Source: Candidatus Methanoperedens sp.
GTDB lineage: Archaea; Halobacteriota; Methanosarcinia; Methanosarcinales; Methanoperedenaceae
NCBI GenBank assembly: GCA_012026835.1
Contig: VEPN01000034.1
Coordinates: 1-33,959, forward strand
Length of the DNA: 33,959 nt
Direction of reading: 5' to 3'
This document shows positions 31,923-33,959 of this stretch, in pieces (within the stretch, counting starts at the first letter, position 1; every line of letters starts with the position of its first letter). Under the pieces are notes generated by a model. That model ran no database searches, was not told the DNA's origin, and saw only the letters and a program-made list of their open reading frames with translations. The position numbers and the translations under genes were made by a program.

Positions 31923-33617
31923 TTATGATACAAAGTGACGGTATTGAAAGCCTATCATAACTATTTTTCTACTTTCATCCAGGATGACAAATTGATCATT
32001 ACGGCTGAAACGGGTAGCCATAGACCATCCATAGTCATTAGCAAAAAAGACTCTGACTAATGTGGCATTGGAATAATTGATTACATCTGTGAAATTATTA
32101 TAACTATGTCTGAATGTTGTGTTGTCAGAAATTGATATTTCACTGTAATAGGCATTGATTAACTCTTCATTATTTTCATCGGTAATAACAACAGGATTTC
32201 CGGGATGGATCGAAACATTTTTTTCAGGTATCACCTTCAGTGTGTATATCGAGTATGTGGACGGCAGATCATCATCTGTTTTGATATTATTTAATTCCTT
32301 CAAATCGAGTTTTTTGAAGAATTCAACCACACTTCTGTTAGCCCAATTTGACCATATTTGTGAATAAGCTAACCCGCGATCTGTATAAAACTCAGGCTGT
32401 GGAGGCTCATATGTGTCAGACAATCCGTAATCTCTAACGTTGTATGGAGGTTTTCCCATAGCATTTGAATAATCAAAGAGATCTGCCTTTTCAAGAGCTA
32501 GGACGCAATTTTCAAATGATTTCAATGTAACGGGTTTTGAACCATAAATAAGCAGGAATGATCTGTTAATCATTGAATCAACCTTAAAAGCAGCATAACC
32601 TCTTGTAATCTGACCGGGAAGAAGAGAAATATCCTTTAATTCTTTATCATCGAAAGGGTATGTTGAGATCGGATCCCCGGATGATGGAATTGATGAACCA
32701 TTTTTAGGAATGAGGCGCAGCTTGCCTGGTTGGAATCGGGAAGCGTTAGATCCGTTATTTTTTATGGATAGGTTATAAATAGCGTAGCGCTTTTCTGAAA
32801 TACTATGACTCTGTAAACTGTCCACATCGTAAACAATATGGTTTCCATTTTTTTCCTGTACCGGAAATTGAATACCACCACCATCTCCATAGCTCAAGAA
32901 AACGCTCTGATTGGATATGAGTGAAATCTTTATTCTACCACCAATGTGAATAGTTCTGCTATCGCTGTAAATGTTTATTCTGCCATTTTCCTGTTTAACT
33001 TTGAATTGTTCAGTTCTGACATTATCGATCTCCATCAATGCTCTTGTCTTATCGTCAATTAAAGCAAAAGAAATATTTCTGTTCTGGATGGAGATATCGA
33101 TCCTATTCCCATCATCTCTTTTTTCAATCTTTCTATCCGTAGACCATGAAATTCCATAATTATCGGTCAACAGTTTTACAAGCGATTCGCTGCCATTTCC
33201 GGGAACCTCGTCCCAGACATACATTAGCTCATCTGTTTTTATGATCTGTGCATTATCGACCCACTGGAATCCGGGCCTTTTATTTATATAATCCAGCAGT
33301 ATGTTGCTATCATTTCCGGGTACATGTTCCCAGATAAACAGTGGCCTTGGATTTTCGTTATGATTGTCCCGGATATATAATCCCCTGAAAGACTCCAGAG
33401 TGAATTCAAAATCTGAATCTGACAAGTTCTCATCATCCTGCAGCAGCGTTATGCTTTCAGAGGTAAGATTGACCGATCCTTCGGGCGATATTTCCCGGTA
33501 TATGGAGGAATCCGCGGATATATCGTCAGCGTTTGAAGTATTGAATTTAATTGTTTTTTCTTCAGTACATCCACTGATGATTACTGAAAAAATGATTATC
33601 AATAGCATTTTGTTCAT
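31923..33617 (-). CDS. Large lipoprotein with duplicated WxxVPGN unit
   Basis: A lipoprotein of about 564 residues when started at the ATG at 33617 (MNKMLLIIIF, lipobox IISGC with Cys17). A longer frame starts further up but its extra N-terminus is Cys-rich, non-hydrophobic and overlaps another likely gene. The mature protein has a tandem repeat: W-E-H-VPGN (near residue 96) and W-D-E-VPGN (near 135), spaced 39 residues apart, each followed by a similar segment. A long beta-rich region with many N-glycosylation sequons follows, and tyrosine- and aromatic-rich sequence near the end. No family is recognised. It would sit on the cell surface; function unknown. Confidence 0.7.
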   Translation of the reverse strand: MNKMLLIIIFSVIISGCTEEKTIKFNTSNADDISADSSIYREISPEGSVNLTSESITLLQDDENLSDSDFEFTLESFRGLYIRDNHNENPRPLFIWEHVPGNDSNILLDYINKRPGFQWVDNAQIIKTDELMYVWDEVPGNGSESLVKLLTDNYGISWSTDRKIEKRDDGNRIDISIQNRNISFALIDDKTRALMEIDNVRTEQFKVKQENGRINIYSDSRTIHIGGRIKISLISNQSVFLSYGDGGGIQFPVQEKNGNHIVYDVDSLQSHSISEKRYAIYNLSIKNNGSNASRFQPGKLRLIPKNGSSIPSSGDPISTYPFDDKELKDISLLPGQITRGYAAFKVDSMINRSFLLIYGSKPVTLKSFENCVLALEKADLFDYSNAMGKPPYNVRDYGLSDTYEPPQPEFYTDRGLAYSQIWSNWANRSVVEFFKKLDLKELNNIKTDDDLPSTYSIYTLKVIPEKNVSIHPGNPVVITDENNEELINAYYSEISISDNTTFRHSYNNFTDVINYSNATLVRVFFANDYGWSMATRFSRNDQFVILDESRKIVMIGFQYRHFVS

Positions 33618-33661
33618 ATCTGCCATACATTTGTTTGTTGGATTTACTGCTGTCAGACCCA

Positions 33662-33862
33662 TCACCTGGTCAGAGGCATCACCGTCTCCCGATATGCTGC
33701 AATCACCAGTAACACAATCCCCGCAATAATACATAGAACTTCCTGTATGGACAGCCTGATATCGCGAAGGCTCATCGACTTGGTTGGTCCCCACTCTTTT
33801 CCCCATCTCCACCAGCTTCGGTATTGATAAACACCGAACTTCACTGTTGCGGCTGCTATCAA
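33662..33862 (-). CDS. Possible small single-pass membrane protein
   Basis: A 66-residue frame beginning with TTG, containing an aromatic region (YQYRSWWRWGKEWG) and then a hydrophobic helix (about residues 41-58, LCIIAGIVLLVIAAY). It ends 45 bases upstream of the lipoprotein start and could be translated with it. A shorter version begins at the internal ATG (MSLRDIRLSIQEV). No family is recognised; the start is uncertain because no ribosome-binding site is visible. Confidence 0.4.
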   Translation of the reverse strand: MIAAATVKFGVYQYRSWWRWGKEWGPTKSMSLRDIRLSIQEVLCIIAGIVLLVIAAYRETVMPLTR

Positions 33863-33868
33863 AATTTT

Positions 33869-33959
33869 ATGAATATTTCTGATGCTACACTTCTTGCCAG
33901 ATCAGGAAAGAAGGTGTATGGTGCTAAAAAGCTTATGAATTATGTTACTAAAAGTTATG
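33869..33959 (+). CDS. Possible 5' end of a plus-strand gene, truncated by the window
   Basis: An ATG at 33869 opens a frame that stays open to the window end (about 30 codons, MNISDATLLARSGKK then VYGAKKLMNYV). Too short to recognise. It diverges from the small membrane protein gene with only a few bases between starts. Both genes having real starts here is unlikely, so it may be a chance frame. Confidence 0.2.
   Translation, partial: MNISDATLLARSGKKVYGAKKLMNYVTKSY

Noticed and set aside
33618-33812. Long N-terminal extension of the large lipoprotein
   Set aside because: The lipobox would lie 81 residues in, incompatible with a signal peptide. The starts at 33626 or 33617 put it at the N-terminus, and the extension overlaps a likely small membrane protein in another frame.

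Overview
The window looks like a chromosomal segment of a methane-metabolising euryarchaeon, most likely a Methanosarcinales-grade organism such as the Ca. Methanoperedens (ANME-2d) lineage. This is inferred from gene content, not from a marker gene. The supporting genes are a nickel CO dehydrogenase (CooS), the archaeal fructose-bisphosphate aldolase/phosphatase, Pth2-type peptidyl-tRNA hydrolase, a Trm5/Taw2 tRNA-modifying enzyme, UPF0216, DUF169, a Bat-type HTH regulator, a PGF-CTERM surface protein, archaeal lipoproteins and a presenilin-type membrane protease. Promoters are AT-rich TATA elements. Many genes sit very close to them, which fits partly leaderless transcripts. No rRNA, complete tRNA or CRISPR array was seen.

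Layout. 1-1642: a small membrane protein and a convergent membrane-anchored metallo-beta-lactamase-fold hydrolase. 1643-6823 (minus strand): a tightly packed six-gene operon encoding an ArsD-like vicinal-cysteine thioredoxin-fold protein, an ArsA-family ATPase, a PGF-CTERM surface protein, two paralogous FtsX/MacB-type permeases and their ABC ATPase. A Bat-type regulator carrying its own Cys-Cys pair is divergent at 6914. 7625-8990: DUF169 protein, a small beta-rich protein and Pth2. 9291-12510: an orphan CooS convergent with a SPASM radical SAM enzyme. 12593-14531: a nucleotidyltransferase-like pair, a 53-residue Cys-rich peptide gene coupled to an unknown gene, and a thioredoxin-like protein.

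14544-18476: MscS channel, FKBP lipoprotein, FBP aldolase/phosphatase, UPF0216 and an OB-fold protein. 18483-23607: an archaellin-like lipoprotein, a small protein, a KaiC-like ATPase, ArgD, HisC, an adenylate-kinase-like protein and a nitroreductase. 23643-28883: a membrane protein, a winged-helix protein, O6-alkylguanine-DNA alkyltransferase, a second channel-like protein, then an overlapping trio of ACT protein, homoserine dehydrogenase and Taw2/Trm5. 28939-33959 is an accessory or decaying region: an internally deleted PPOX gene, a presenilin-like protease, a hairpin resembling an IS605/TnpB right end, an IS4-superfamily transposase, a long inverted repeat and a large lipoprotein.

The two most promising candidates for undescribed biology are the six-gene operon with its regulator, possibly thiol- or metal(loid)-responsive envelope export, and the SPASM radical SAM enzyme with a nearby Cys-rich peptide that may be its substrate. 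Both are functional inferences from domain content and gene order.
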